From positions 1 to 5,368 of the forward strand of contig JAITIH010000209.1 of the NCBI GenBank assembly GCA_031279525.1: a stretch of DNA of 5,368 nucleotides. The letters are read 5' to 3'. The position numbers and the translations under genes were made by a program. This document shows positions 4,690 through 5,368 of the stretch, piece after piece. The stretch comes from Deltaproteobacteria bacterium (GTDB lineage: Bacteria > Desulfobacterota > Desulfarculia > Adiutricales > Adiutricaceae). The notes beneath the pieces were generated by a model. The model searched no databases and was not told the DNA's origin. It worked only from the letters and a program-made list of their open reading frames with translations. Numbering within the stretch: position 1 is the stretch's first letter; every line of letters begins with the position of its first letter.

Positions 4690-5368
4690 TTAGTCAAAGG
4701 CCTCGGCGGCTCCCAGGACCAAAACGCCGTTGGTGCCGCCAAAGCCAAAGGAGTTGCTAAGGCCAGCCTTGACGACGGCCCGTCGCGCCTTAAGGGGCAC
4801 GTAGTCCAGGTCGCAGCGAGGGTCGGGATCCGAAAGATTCGCGGTCGGCGGGATTTGGCCTAAGCGAAGGGCCTGGGCGAGGAAGCAGGCCTCCACGCCC
4901 CCGGCCGCCCCCAGAAGGTGCCCGGTCGAGCCCTTGGTCGAGCTGATCGGGATCTTTTCGGCCAAATCGCCAAAAACGGCCCGTATGGCTTTGGTCTCCA
5001 CCGCGTCGTTGATGTCCGTGCTGGTGCCGTGGGCGTTTATGTAGCCCACGTCGGCCTTGGTCACGCCCCTTTTCGCGGCGTCGGCCAGAGCCGTCTCCAT
5101 GGCCAAGACGGCCCCGGAGCCGTCCTCCGGCGGGGCCGTGTAGTGGAAAGCGTCGCAGCTGGCCCCAAAGCCTAAGACCTCGGCGTAAACCTTGGCTCCT
5201 CGGGCCTTGGCCCGGGACCATTCCTCCAAAATCAAGATCCCCGCGCCCTCGCCCATGACGAAGCCGTCCCGGCCCAAATCAAAGGGCCGGCTAGCCTTGG
5301 TCGGCTCGTCGTTTCTGGTGGAGATGGCTTTCATGGAGTTGAAGCCGGCCACCGCCAATGGGGTGATG
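4690..5368 (-). CDS. fabF: Beta-ketoacyl-ACP synthase II (C-terminal part; N-terminus beyond window)
   Basis: FabF (KAS II) condenses malonyl-ACP with acyl-ACP in the elongation cycle of type II fatty acid synthesis in the cytosol. About 225 residues of the roughly 410 expected are visible; the frame is open to the window edge and begins [20 protein letters not shown], aligning with [20 protein letters not shown] of E. coli FabF. Visible motifs are [28 protein letters not shown] (first catalytic His), [18 protein letters not shown] (Lys and second catalytic His) and the C-terminal [15 protein letters not shown]. The active-site cysteine lies in the missing half. TSTD replaces the more usual TSTP after the first His motif. 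The FabF rather than FabB assignment rests on the STRND and CDLDYVP segments and on the fabF-rpiB-glyA gene order. The internal ATG at 5332-5334 and the TTG at 5356-5358 are not real starts. Stop TAA is at 4690-4692. The upstream genes of the operon (probably acpP, fabG) would lie to the right. Confidence 0.96.
   Translation of the reverse strand, partial: ITPLAVAGFNSMKAISTRNDEPTKASRPFDLGRDGFVMGEGAGILILEEWSRAKARGAKVYAEVLGFGASCDAFHYTAPPEDGSGAVLAMETALADAAKRGVTKADVGYINAHGTSTDINDAVETKAIRAVFGDLAEKIPISSTKGSTGHLLGAAGGVEACFLAQALRLGQIPPTANLSDPDPRCDLDYVPLKARRAVVKAGLSNSFGFGGTNGVLVLGAAEAFD

Noticed and set aside
4790..5221. Alternative frames within fabF on both strands
   Set aside because: They have low-complexity Arg/Gly-rich products and lie wholly inside the well-supported fabF frame.

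Overview
All recognisable genes in this window lie on the minus strand, so transcription runs from high to low coordinates. In that order they are: the 3' part of fabF (4690-5368, runs off the right edge), a secreted metallo-beta-lactamase-fold hydrolase (3755-4672), a 635-bp non-coding interval (3120-3754), rpiB (2679-3119), glyA (1291-2544), larB (559-1245) and a tatB-like gene (1-553, runs off the left edge). The tatB-like gene is a short-start ORF with a long repetitive tail; I found it by reading the minus strand.

Organism: coding DNA is GC-rich (G/C-ending codons, many GCC/GGC/CTG), while the large intergenic gap is strikingly A+T-rich. The order fabF - rpiB - glyA resembles a conserved arrangement in Deltaproteobacteria/Desulfobacterota (for example Geobacter, where fabF, rpiB and glyA are neighbours ahead of nrdR). 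That suggests a deltaproteobacterial, probably anaerobic, source. This is inference from gene order and protein style, not a database match.

Region by region: (1) fabF and the MBL hydrolase are 17 bp apart, with a very strong Shine-Dalgarno in the gap, and look like the end of a fatty-acid-synthesis operon. (2) The 635-bp gap holds no credible gene but contains short direct and inverted repeats, an A+T-rich stretch with a possible promoter, and three tandem 15-bp repeats just before rpiB. (3) rpiB, glyA, larB and tatB follow with gaps of 134, 45 and about 5-14 bp and probably form a second transcription unit. It combines pentose-phosphate isomerisation, one-carbon/glycine metabolism, the first step of nickel-pincer cofactor synthesis and protein export, so it looks like a housekeeping string rather than a single pathway.

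The most unusual item is the C-terminal tail of the TatB-like protein: at least eight in-frame 30-bp repeats, each encoding a decapeptide of the form (A/T)AA(L/Q)(T/P/A)QEGSM, continuing past the window edge. Secondary points of interest are the exported MBL hydrolase tied translationally to fabF and the repeat-bearing leader in front of rpiB. I saw no CRISPR array, insertion sequence, tRNA, rRNA or defence system.
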